A DNA stretch of 8,206 nucleotides from Acidobacteriota bacterium (GTDB taxonomy: Bacteria > Acidobacteriota > Blastocatellia > Pyrinomonadales > Pyrinomonadaceae), in assembly GCA_029777145.1 (NCBI GenBank), contig JAKOSS010000648.1, positions 1 through 8,206 on the forward strand. The letters are read 5' to 3'. Below the pieces are notes generated by a model, which did no database searches, was not told the DNA's origin, and was given only the letters and a program-made list of their open reading frames with translations. A program made the position numbers and the translations under genes. Below, piece by piece: positions 1-5,515 of the stretch (position 1 is the stretch's first letter; every line of letters begins with the position of its first letter).

Positions 1-672
1 CTCCCGCAGGCGTTCGGGTCCGGTAACTCCGGCCTCGATCAGGCGATGCGCCCCGGCGAAGGTGATGTATCCGCCGACGGTGCCGCCGACGAGCGTCACG
101 ATCGCCCGCGACAGGTTGGCCGCCGAATCAGGGCCGTCGACGACCGGAAGTATCGTCCGGTAGGCGGCTTCGCCGATCGGCGGTTTCGAGGCGAAGACCA
201 CGTAGCAGATCAGGCCGAGCATGACGACGCCGAGGATCTTGACGACGAAGTCCATCGCCTTTCCGGCTTCCTTCACGCAAAAGATGATTATTGCCGCGCC
301 GGCACTGATCACCGCGCCGTAGACTTCGGGAATACCGAACAATGCCTTGAGTCCCAATCCGCAACCCGCGATGTTACCGATGTTGAAGACCAGTCCGCCG
401 AATGCGACGAGACCGGCAAGCAGGTAACCGCTTCCGGGGACGGTCGCGTTGGCTACGTCCTGACCGCGTTTTCCGCTGACCGTCAGTACGCGCCAGACGT
501 TCAGCTGCGCAAAGATGTCGAGGATCACGGAGATCAGGATCACAAAGCCGAAGCTCGCGAAAAGCGTCGTCGTGAAGACAGTCGTTTGCGTCAGAAAACC
601 CGGTCCGACGGCCGACGTTGCCATCAGGAATGCGGCCCCGAGAATTGTCGATGAGCGTTCGGTCGATTTCAT
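1..672 (-). CDS. NRAMP-superfamily (YcsG-like) transporter, N-terminal part
   Basis: Reading the minus strand from an ATG at 672 gives 224 uninterrupted codons that run off the window, so only the N-terminal part is present. The protein begins MKSTERSS and has about six hydrophobic helices (roughly residues 10-33, 36-57, 82-108, 117-133, 142-161, 187-208). A conserved-looking GPGFLTQTT lies in helix 1 (residues 23-31) and a GGYITFAGAHRLIEAG segment (200-215) in helix 6. These places correspond to the two broken helices that hold the metal site in NRAMP Mn/Fe transporters. The pattern matches, from memory, the divergent YcsG-like branch, which in Bacillus sits beside 5-oxoproline genes. The canonical helix-1 DPGN is replaced by GPGF, so a divalent-metal substrate should not be assumed. 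No convincing Shine-Dalgarno precedes the start. It is divergent from the acyltransferase gene. The membrane-transporter class is fairly certain; the substrate is unknown. Confidence 0.8.
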   Translation of the reverse strand, partial: MKSTERSSTILGAAFLMATSAVGPGFLTQTTVFTTTLFASFGFVILISVILDIFAQLNVWRVLTVSGKRGQDVANATVPGSGYLLAGLVAFGGLVFNIGNIAGCGLGLKALFGIPEVYGAVISAGAAIIIFCVKEAGKAMDFVVKILGVVMLGLICYVVFASKPPIGEAAYRTILPVVDGPDSAANLSRAIVTLVGGTVGGYITFAGAHRLIEAGVTGPERLRE

Positions 673-730
673 GCCGGCTGGTTTCGAATTTGGCGCGGTT
701 CTGGTCTATATTCGTTTCGAAGTTTGTAGG

Positions 731-739
731 ATATTAACA
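731..739 (-). promoter_or_regulatory. Candidate extended -10 for the transporter gene
   Basis: Read on the minus strand, the divergent gap contains TGTTAATAT: a TGn extension followed by the -10-like hexamer TAATAT (736-731), 58 bases upstream of the ATG at 672. No good -35 hexamer sits at the expected distance, which is tolerable for extended -10 promoters. This is the most AT-rich point of the 112-bp gap. Weak evidence only. Confidence 0.3.
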
Positions 740-784
740 CAAAGTCGCGCCTGAACCCCCGTCCGACCGCGACCGGAGACATCA

Positions 785-2086
785 ATGGTTGCCGAAACAG
801 CTCCGAACCGACTTGTCTCGCTCGACGTCTTTCGCGGAATGACGATCGCCGGGATGGTGCTCGTCAACAATCCCGGAACGTGGAGCGCGATCTACTCGCC
901 GCTCGAGCACGCGCCGTGGCACGGAATCACGCCGACGGACTTCATCTTTCCGTTCTTTCTGTTCATCGTCGGCGTCGCGATCCCGATCGCGCTCTCGAAG
1001 CGGATCGCCGAAGGGATCGATCGTAAAGTGTATTTCAAGATCTTCAGCCGGGCGGCGATCATTTTCGGGCTCGGGCTTTTCATGGCCGCGTTTCCGGTGA
1101 TCAAACTGGGCGAATCGGATCTCGGAAGCGTTACGAAACTGGTTTTGATGCTGGCCACGATGGCGGGCGTTTATTTCTGGCTGATCGGGCAGAACCGCGT
1201 CGCCGTCGGTTGCGTGCTGTTCCTCGTGATCGCGTACACGGCGTTTGCGCTGACCGGATCGAATATCCGTCTCTTCGATCCAACGACGCTCAGGATCCCC
1301 GGAGTCCTGCAGCGGATCGCCGTCTGCTATGCGATCGTTTCGGTCCTCTTCCTGCATTTCAACTGGAAGCAACTGACCGCGATCGGGATCGTCGCGCTGT
1401 TCGCGTACTGGTTTCTGATGACGTGGATCCCGGTTCCGGGATGCGAGGTGACGACGATCGACGACAAGGCCTGCAATCTCGCCGCCTGGCTCGATATCAA
1501 GATCCTCACCGGCAATCACATCTGGAAACAGGCGGTCGTTTACGATCCTGAAGGGATCCTCTCGACGATTCCCGCGTGCGTGACTACGATCTCAGGCGTG
1601 CTCACCGGGATGTGGCTTCGAACCGAGAAGAGCGAGACGGAAAAGGCCGGCGGAATTCTGTTCTTCGGCGTCGTCCTGTGTGCGATCGGTTGGTGCTGGA
1701 ACTTCTTCTTTCCTTTCAACAAGGCACTCTGGACCAGTTCGTACGTCTGCTATACATCGGGGCTCGCGCTTTGCTTTCTCGGATTCTGCTACTGGCTGAT
1801 CGACATCAAAGGCTACACGCGCTGGACGAAACCGTTTGTCATTTTTGGAATGAACGCGCTCGCGCTTTTTGTTTTTTCCGGTCTCGTCGCAAAGTCGATG
1901 GCGAACATCAAGTTCACCGGAGCTGAAGGGAAGTCGGTGAGTCTTCAGGGATGGATCTTCAACAATATCTTTCTCCCGGTCGCATCGCCGATCAATGCAT
2001 CGCTGGCGTTCGCGATCTCATTCATCCTTTTCTTCCTGTTTCTGATGTGGCTTCTTTATCGCAAGAAGATCTGGATTAAGGTCTGA
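785..2086 (+). CDS. Membrane acyltransferase, HGSNAT/NagX-like (DUF5009, COG4299)
   Basis: This 433-residue integral membrane protein resembles heparan-alpha-glucosaminide N-acetyltransferase and its bacterial NagX-like relatives, which move acetyl groups across the membrane onto amino sugars. It starts with the family signature RLVSLDVFRGMTI (residues 9-21). EHAPWHGITPTD (41-52) aligns with the KHASWNG block of human HGSNAT, so His42 matches the proposed catalytic histidine. RIPGVLQR (170-177) and YDPEGILST are the other family hallmarks. About eleven or twelve hydrophobic helices are visible. The stretch between the third helix and RIPGVLQR holds about 40 extra residues (116-157) with two additional hydrophobic segments. 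GGAG at 775-778, six bases before the ATG, supports the start. It stands alone on the plus strand, with no sugar-catabolic neighbour to fix the substrate. Peptidoglycan or exopolysaccharide amino-sugar acylation is a guess; family assignment is firm. Confidence 0.88.
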   Translation: MVAETAPNRLVSLDVFRGMTIAGMVLVNNPGTWSAIYSPLEHAPWHGITPTDFIFPFFLFIVGVAIPIALSKRIAEGIDRKVYFKIFSRAAIIFGLGLFMAAFPVIKLGESDLGSVTKLVLMLATMAGVYFWLIGQNRVAVGCVLFLVIAYTAFALTGSNIRLFDPTTLRIPGVLQRIAVCYAIVSVLFLHFNWKQLTAIGIVALFAYWFLMTWIPVPGCEVTTIDDKACNLAAWLDIKILTGNHIWKQAVVYDPEGILSTIPACVTTISGVLTGMWLRTEKSETEKAGGILFFGVVLCAIGWCWNFFFPFNKALWTSSYVCYTSGLALCFLGFCYWLIDIKGYTRWTKPFVIFGMNALALFVFSGLVAKSMANIKFTGAEGKSVSLQGWIFNNIFLPVASPINASLAFAISFILFFLFLMWLLYRKKIWIKV

Positions 2087-2104
2087 GCGCCGGCCGGATT
2101 TCAC

Positions 2105-2171
2105 GATTCCAGATTCCAAGAATTCCAAGATTCCAGGTCGAGTTGGGCCGGAATATTGGAATTCTGGAATC
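2105..2171. repeat. ATTCC/GGAAT short repeats forming an inverted repeat
   Basis: Immediately after the acyltransferase gene, ATTCC occurs at 2106, 2113, 2122 and 2130, then its complement GGAAT at 2150, 2158 and 2166. The two halves form an imperfect inverted repeat: arm 2112-2137 pairs with arm 2148-2171, with two bulged bases and about one mismatch around a 10-base loop. The spacing of 7-9 bases indicates a degenerate tandem unit. It could act as a transcription end between the convergent genes, but no U-run follows, so terminator function is not claimed. It opens the 347-bp gap (2087-2433), which contains no plausible gene; its middle part (about 2172-2240) shows nothing recognisable. Confidence 0.7.
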
Positions 2172-2240
2172 ATGGAGTTTGTCGGAATAATCGGGCTGCC
2201 TTAGCATTCAAGTCAATTAACTTGGCGAAGTTACCTCTTT

Positions 2241-2325
2241 CGCGGTTTTTCGCGTGACTTTGCGGTCAAAAAAAAAGATCCGACCGCGAAGGAACGCGAA
2301 TCGTCGCGAAAAGCGACCGCGACGA
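2241..2325. repeat. CCGC[G/A]AAG-type repeat cluster with hairpins
   Basis: This stretch is built from variants of a short GC-rich motif, read as CGCGGTTTTTCGCG, CTTTGCGGTC, GACCGCGAAGG and CGCGAAAAGCG. GCGGTC (2262-2267) pairs with GACCGC (2282-2287) across a 14-base loop that includes nine A residues (2268-2276). A separate perfect 8-bp stem, TCGTCGCG (2301-2308) with CGCGACGA (2318-2325), encloses a 9-base loop. On the minus strand the A-run becomes T9, downstream of hairpin-forming DNA and 158 bases past the DUF4139 stop. It might serve as a loose terminator, although the stem is not directly adjacent. The same octamer family recurs at 4858-4881. Confidence 0.55.
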
Positions 2326-2341
2326 GTGACTCGCAAACTCG

Positions 2342-2385
2342 GGAGCCGTTCGGATCAGAGTTCGGTGAATTCTCCGACAGGCTCC
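2342..2385. terminator. Candidate hairpin in the convergent gap
   Basis: Two 13-base arms (2342-2354, GGAGCCGTTCGGA; 2373-2385, TCCGACAGGCTCC) pair at 11 of 13 positions around an 18-base loop. It lies 48 bases beyond the DUF4139 stop on the minus strand. It could form in RNA from either convergent gene. No T-rich tail follows on either strand, so an intrinsic terminator is only a possibility; it may instead be a 3'-end stabilising structure. Confidence 0.3.
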
Positions 2386-2387
2386 AT

Positions 2388-2421
2388 GGAATTTGGAATC
2401 TGGAATACGGAAGTATGGAAT
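2388..2421. repeat. GGAAT heptad array, second copy
   Basis: GGAAT or GGAAG begins at 2388, 2395, 2402 and 2409, an exact 7-base period, with a final GGAAT one base out of register at 2417. It is the same unit as in the 2105-2171 inverted repeat and ends 12 bases before the DUF4139 stop codon. Both copies therefore lie inside the same convergent gap. Confidence 0.65.
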
Positions 2422-2433
2422 CGGCTACCGGAT

Positions 2434-4629
2434 CTAATCGATCGAAAACGCGCGGACGGCCTGCGCGATCTCACCCGTCAGGCGCGCCTTCTCGGCCTCG
2501 AGCGTCTTGCGTTCCTTCTCCATCTCCTCGAGCCGCGTCTCCTGATCGTTGGCTTTTTGGATATAGCGCGTGATCAGAGTCTTCGCTTCCGCGGTCTTCG
2601 ACAACGCTTCGATGTTTTCACGCAGACGCTTTTGATCGGCCTCGATGGCATCGACCTCGTCGTCGAAACCGTCGAGCTTCTGTTCGATCTCGGCCAAACG
2701 CATCCGCAGGTCGATGATCTTTTCAAGCTTTGCCCGCGCATCTTCATTGATGTACTTGCGCGTCACAAACAACTGCACGTCGTTCCGCGTCAGCGAATAG
2801 AGCTGATAGTTGTCGGCCATGCCCTGACGGACGCTGATCTTCAGTTCCTTTTCTTCGAAACCGTTGAGTTCGACCCGGAAGCGATAGTATTTCTGCGTCG
2901 TGTAATCGGGCTTCGGCGAATCGTCACTGAGCGTCCAGCCGTCCTGCACCGGATACTCGATGTACAGCACCTTCTTGCGGCCAGTCTGATTCGTGATCTG
3001 ATATTTCTTGACGCTCGTCTGGAAGTAATGCACCTGGAAGACGCCGTTCACGACCTTCACCATCCGTGCCGGCTCGCGGTCCGCCTCGGTCCGGACGCGG
3101 ACGTGCGTTCCGAGATCGAGCGCGAACGAGATCAGACGCTGTTCTTTCGATTTCAAACGGTCCATCAGCGCCTCGCCGGCATAAGCGTCCGAATCGATCA
3201 CCGTCAGACTGCCCGATTCGAGCGTCAGGTCGGTGTTGTTTTTGAGCAGCACTCCGCTGAACGGCCGGTCCTGGCGTGTCGATTCGTTGTAAACCGTCAC
3301 TCGCTCGCCGTCCATCTTTGTCTGGACGATCGGGATCAACGCCGATTTGTCGCGGAGGACGGTGACCGGCTGCTCGATCCGGTATTCGAAGAGATCGCCG
3401 ATCTCCTCACCGACAGAAGTGTTCTGGTACGACTCAGACGAATTCTGAAGCGCATCGCTGACAGTCGTGCGATCGACTGTCCGGAAATTCGAACGCGATT
3501 CGTTTGAATCCACGCCGTCCGCCTGGAAGGTGTTTGAGTATTGGGTGGCCCCCGACTGCAACTGCAAAGGGGTAACATTACGGCTATTGGTCGGCAGATT
3601 TTGCACCGATTGCTGCGAGAAATTGGTTCCGACTGTTCCGTCCTGCACGACAACTCCGCCGACCAATTTGCCGCCCGGTTCGTAAGTCTGCGGATTGAGC
3701 TGCAGATCGCGCGGCATCGGAACGACCGGCCGGTAGCGATAGAACGGCTTTTGGATCGGCTGGATGAACGAGATCGGCGATCCCGAGACGAGCGACAGCT
3801 GAACATCCTTCCAGTCCTCGTCTGAAATGTTGTCGACGATCGCCCAGCCCTGGAAGAACGGCTTGCCGGCTTCGTCGAGGACGACCCGATACGTCGTCTT
3901 CCAGATTGGAGCGGCGATCGTGTAACTCACGATCATTTCGCGCGGACCCGAGCCGTCGGACGTGATCGTGATCGTTTTTGCGTCGCGGCGTCTCGCCGAC
4001 GCGGCGGCGTTGGCGAACTCGTTGAGATCGCGGCGCGTGCCTTCGTCGAGCAGTTTTACCGACTTGACGTCGGCGAGGTCGAAGCTCGCGATATCGCCGG
4101 TTTCGGAAACGATCGTCAGGACGCTGGTCGAGGTCACGGTCTTCTCGCCTTGCGTCTGCTTCCGCTCGACGGTCACGATCGAACCTGAGGCCGCGCCTTT
4201 CGACGAAGTGACTGCGACCTTTGCTCCCTGCAGTTGCGAGAGAACGCCGGCGAGCCCGCCGCCTTCACCCGTCAGCGGACCGATCGAGAATGGAATTTCG
4301 GACATCTGCGACGACACGGGTGCCGACGAATTGTACGAAACGGCGCCGATCTTGCTGCCTTTGCCGAGGTCGAGAACGACCATCGATTTGAGCACGTCGT
4401 CGACCTGCGACTGCTTGAACGAGAGGTTGATCTCGGCGGCGCCCGAAACGGTGCCGCGCCGCTCGACGTACGCGACGCCGTTCGAATAAAGGATCACGCG
4501 CCTGATCGGCAGTTGATCCGCCGACGCGCGCGGCTGGACGGCCGGCGTCGTGCGCACGGGGACGCGAACCTGCGCCTGGACGGAGACCGAACACAATACG
4601 ATCAACGAGAGAAGCATCTTGAATTTCAT
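2434..4629 (-). CDS. Exported DUF4139-domain protein with coiled-coil C-terminus
   Basis: A 731-residue protein is proposed. An open frame extends 30 codons upstream, but the ATG at 4629 is preferred because GGAAGG lies seven bases before it and it opens a clean signal peptide (MKFKMLLSLIVLCSVSVQA, likely cut after Ala19). The N-terminal part (about 40-110: LPIRRVILYSNGVAYVERRG, VDDVLKSMVVLDL) and the long beta-rich body, including PIWKTTYRVVLD (241-252) and the region to about 620, match the DUF4139 family of poorly understood secreted or periplasmic proteins. Residues 630-726 are charged heptad-like helix, a probable coiled coil. Residues about 328-392 interrupt the body with a Ser/Asn/Gln-rich stretch resembling a TonB-receptor plug. 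No catalytic motif is evident. An envelope adhesion or scaffold role would be speculation. It has its own candidate promoter and converges with the acyltransferase gene. The family call is strong; function is unknown. Confidence 0.85.
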   Translation of the reverse strand: MKFKMLLSLIVLCSVSVQAQVRVPVRTTPAVQPRASADQLPIRRVILYSNGVAYVERRGTVSGAAEINLSFKQSQVDDVLKSMVVLDLGKGSKIGAVSYNSSAPVSSQMSEIPFSIGPLTGEGGGLAGVLSQLQGAKVAVTSSKGAASGSIVTVERKQTQGEKTVTSTSVLTIVSETGDIASFDLADVKSVKLLDEGTRRDLNEFANAAASARRRDAKTITITSDGSGPREMIVSYTIAAPIWKTTYRVVLDEAGKPFFQGWAIVDNISDEDWKDVQLSLVSGSPISFIQPIQKPFYRYRPVVPMPRDLQLNPQTYEPGGKLVGGVVVQDGTVGTNFSQQSVQNLPTNSRNVTPLQLQSGATQYSNTFQADGVDSNESRSNFRTVDRTTVSDALQNSSESYQNTSVGEEIGDLFEYRIEQPVTVLRDKSALIPIVQTKMDGERVTVYNESTRQDRPFSGVLLKNNTDLTLESGSLTVIDSDAYAGEALMDRLKSKEQRLISFALDLGTHVRVRTEADREPARMVKVVNGVFQVHYFQTSVKKYQITNQTGRKKVLYIEYPVQDGWTLSDDSPKPDYTTQKYYRFRVELNGFEEKELKISVRQGMADNYQLYSLTRNDVQLFVTRKYINEDARAKLEKIIDLRMRLAEIEQKLDGFDDEVDAIEADQKRLRENIEALSKTAEAKTLITRYIQKANDQETRLEEMEKERKTLEAEKARLTGEIAQAVRAFSID
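3454..3648 (-). other. TonB-plug-like segment inside the DUF4139 protein
   Basis: Residues about 328-392 read, in order, TVGTNFSQQSVQNLP (332-346), NSRNVTPLQLQSGAT (348-362), ADGVDSNES (370-378) and FRTVDRTTVSDAL (382-394). In Acidobacteriota Oar-like TonB-dependent receptors the plug runs in the same order: VGTN.. - LP.(N/S)RN - LQPG(V/A)T - LDGVD.N - RTTVDSVQEF. Order, spacing and key residues agree, but the stretch sits inside an otherwise DUF4139 body. It continues the frame with no stop or shift. The resemblance was judged by eye and may be convergent low-complexity sequence. Confidence 0.5.
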
Positions 4630-4636
4630 TTGTTTG

Positions 4637-4642
4637 CCTTCC
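4637..4642 (-). promoter_or_regulatory. Shine-Dalgarno fixing the DUF4139 start
   Basis: GGAAGG on the minus strand, preceded by an A-rich stretch, lies seven bases upstream of the ATG at 4629. It decides between this start and the in-frame ATG at 4719, whose extra 30 residues are basic and would mask the signal peptide. Confidence 0.75.
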
Positions 4643-4710
4643 TTTTTTAGAAATGAACGAAGAACCGGGACGGGCTTGCATCGGTCCCGCGGAATGCGTT
4701 TGATATCAAG

Positions 4711-4739
4711 ATGATACAAGGTTGGCGGGAGGTTGTCCT
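4711..4739 (-). promoter_or_regulatory. Candidate sigma70-like promoter for the DUF4139 gene
   Basis: On the minus strand AGGACA (4739-4734, four of six matches to TTGACA) is followed after 17 bases by TATCAT (4716-4711, five of six to TATAAT). Transcription would begin near 4704, giving a leader of about 75 bases. The perfect 10-base palindrome TTGATATCAA (4700-4709) overlaps the predicted start point and could be an operator, though such a short palindrome may be chance. Confidence 0.4.
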
Positions 4740-4796
4740 GACGGCAGCGAGGTCAACTTGCGGATGCGCGGGACAATTGCCGGTGACAACGTACCA

Positions 4797-4882
4797 TCGC
4801 GGCTTTGCATTCTGGCGGGAACACCTGATCGCAGCTTTTGGTCACACGATCATATTTCCGCGAAGCCGCAAAGCCGCGAAGG
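4797..4882. repeat. CCGC[G/A]AAG tandem octamers and 12-bp inverted repeat
   Basis: Three tandem octamers, CCGCGAAG, CCGCAAAG and CCGCGAAG, occupy 4858-4881. GCAAAGCCGCGA (4868-4879) has an exact inverted copy, TCGCGGCTTTGC, at 4797-4808, separated by 59 bases. The motif belongs to the same family as the cluster at 2241-2325. It lies in the 342-bp gap 4630-4971 between DUF4139 and the lipoprotein gene. That gap otherwise holds only the DUF4139 promoter and ribosome site; no gene is supported there. Confidence 0.65.
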
Positions 4883-4971
4883 ACAAATTCGAAGTTCTTG
4901 CGTGATGAGTTTTCGATCGGCGATACCCCAAACCGATCGCGGAAGCGCGTCGCAAATCGCGCGTCTGCGAA

Positions 4972-5361
4972 CTACTTCTTTTCTTTATCGCTTTCGGACT
5001 TGTCCTTGTCTTTTTCGGCCTTGTCCTTGAGGTATTTTTCCTGGGCTTCTTTGCAGCCCTGCGCGATCTTTTCCTTGTCGCCCTTGTTTTCCTCGATGTT
5101 CGACTTGATCGCTTCTTTCGCGATGTCGATCGCGACTTCGCGGATCTTCTTCGCGACGAATCCTTCATCCGGATCCTTCGAATCGCGATCGATCAGATCA
5201 AGAAAATCGTCGCACTCTTTGACTCCGGTCTTCGCGACCTGGTCGCTGTTTGAATTGCCCGAAGATGTGTTGGAGCCGGAACCCGGCCAGATCTTGCTGC
5301 AGCCGAGGACGGCGAGCGTAAGAACACACAATGCAATGACGACGGAAAGTTTGTTTTTCAT
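4972..5361 (-). CDS. Small predicted lipoprotein of unknown function
   Basis: The 129-residue protein starts with a lipoprotein signal peptide: basic MKNK, a hydrophobic core, and the lipobox VLGC with Cys21 as the lipidation site. A Gly/Ser/Asn-rich linker (about 27-40) follows. The central part, with KECDDFLDLIDRD (48-60) and an amphipathic helical stretch to about residue 106, carries two further cysteines, Cys50 and Cys103, that could form a disulfide in the periplasm. The tail (109-129) is almost entirely Lys, Asp, Glu and Ser. I do not recognise a domain and give no function. It lies 154 bases downstream of pcrA on the same strand. Its start codon abuts a repeat element and lacks a Shine-Dalgarno. 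The coherent signal peptide and codon use make it a real gene in my judgement. Confidence 0.8.
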   Translation of the reverse strand: MKNKLSVVIALCVLTLAVLGCSKIWPGSGSNTSSGNSNSDQVAKTGVKECDDFLDLIDRDSKDPDEGFVAKKIREVAIDIAKEAIKSNIEENKGDKEKIAQGCKEAQEKYLKDKAEKDKDKSESDKEKK

Positions 5362-5368
5362 AGTTTTT

Positions 5369-5421
5369 GTCAGAACCGCGAGCGGTCACTGGTCAGAACC
5401 GGGAGCGGTAGCGACCGGGTG
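5369..5421. repeat. Two GTCAG-headed REP-like elements
   Basis: GTCAGAACCG followed by GAGCGGT appears at 5369-5386 and again, with C to G at one position, at 5392-5409; the second continues to about 5421. In the longer copy CCGG (5399-5402) pairs with CCGG (5415-5418) and GC with GC around a GGTA loop, leaving tandem G-A mismatches. The first copy looks truncated to CCGC-GA-GCGG. A GTCAG head plus an imperfect hairpin is the architecture of bacterial REP elements, and related copies lie at 7943 and 8064. Confidence 0.55.
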
Positions 5422-5435
5422 ATCGACTTCTCGCG

Positions 5436-5503
5436 AATCAGCTGGCCGCGTGAACGCGGAACTCCAAACAATCAGCCGGCCGCGTGAACGCGGAACTCCA
5501 AAC
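5436..5503. repeat. 34-bp tandem duplication with internal hairpin
   Basis: Positions 5436-5469 and 5470-5503 are consecutive 34-base copies that differ at one base (T5443 versus C5477). Each contains CCGCG-TGAA-CGCGG, a 5-bp stem with a 4-base loop (5446-5459 and 5480-5493). The array ends 12 bases downstream of the pcrA stop codon, so the pcrA transcript would carry two identical small hairpins at its 3' end. No U-tract follows, so it is not an obvious intrinsic terminator. Confidence 0.85.
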
Positions 5504-5515
5504 ACTCCCGAATGC

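Noticed and set aside
46..654. 202-codon plus-strand open frame at the window start
   Set aside because: Highly charged sequence with no fold; the minus strand of the same stretch encodes a coherent multi-helix transporter.
782..1519. 245-codon minus-strand open frame over the acyltransferase
   Set aside because: Antisense shadow of a strongly conserved membrane protein; no ribosome site or domain.
2268..2276. T9 run (minus strand) as a classic intrinsic terminator of the DUF4139 gene
   Set aside because: No strong stem ends directly before the run and it is 158 bases past the stop; kept only as a weak possibility within the repeat entry.
2254..3507. 417-codon plus-strand open frame antisense to the DUF4139 gene
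   Set aside because: Its start lies in repeat DNA and the rest is the complement of a clear exported protein; composition is Arg/Leu/Asp-rich shadow sequence.
4630..4719. Upstream in-frame extension of the DUF4139 protein by 30 residues
   Set aside because: The extension is basic and would bury the signal peptide; the ATG at 4629 has a well-placed Shine-Dalgarno, and the candidate promoter overlaps the upstream ATG.
4722..5168. Several overlapping short open frames around the lipoprotein gene and its downstream gap
   Set aside because: None has a signal, domain or ribosome site; they overlap the repeat region or the lipoprotein codons in other frames.
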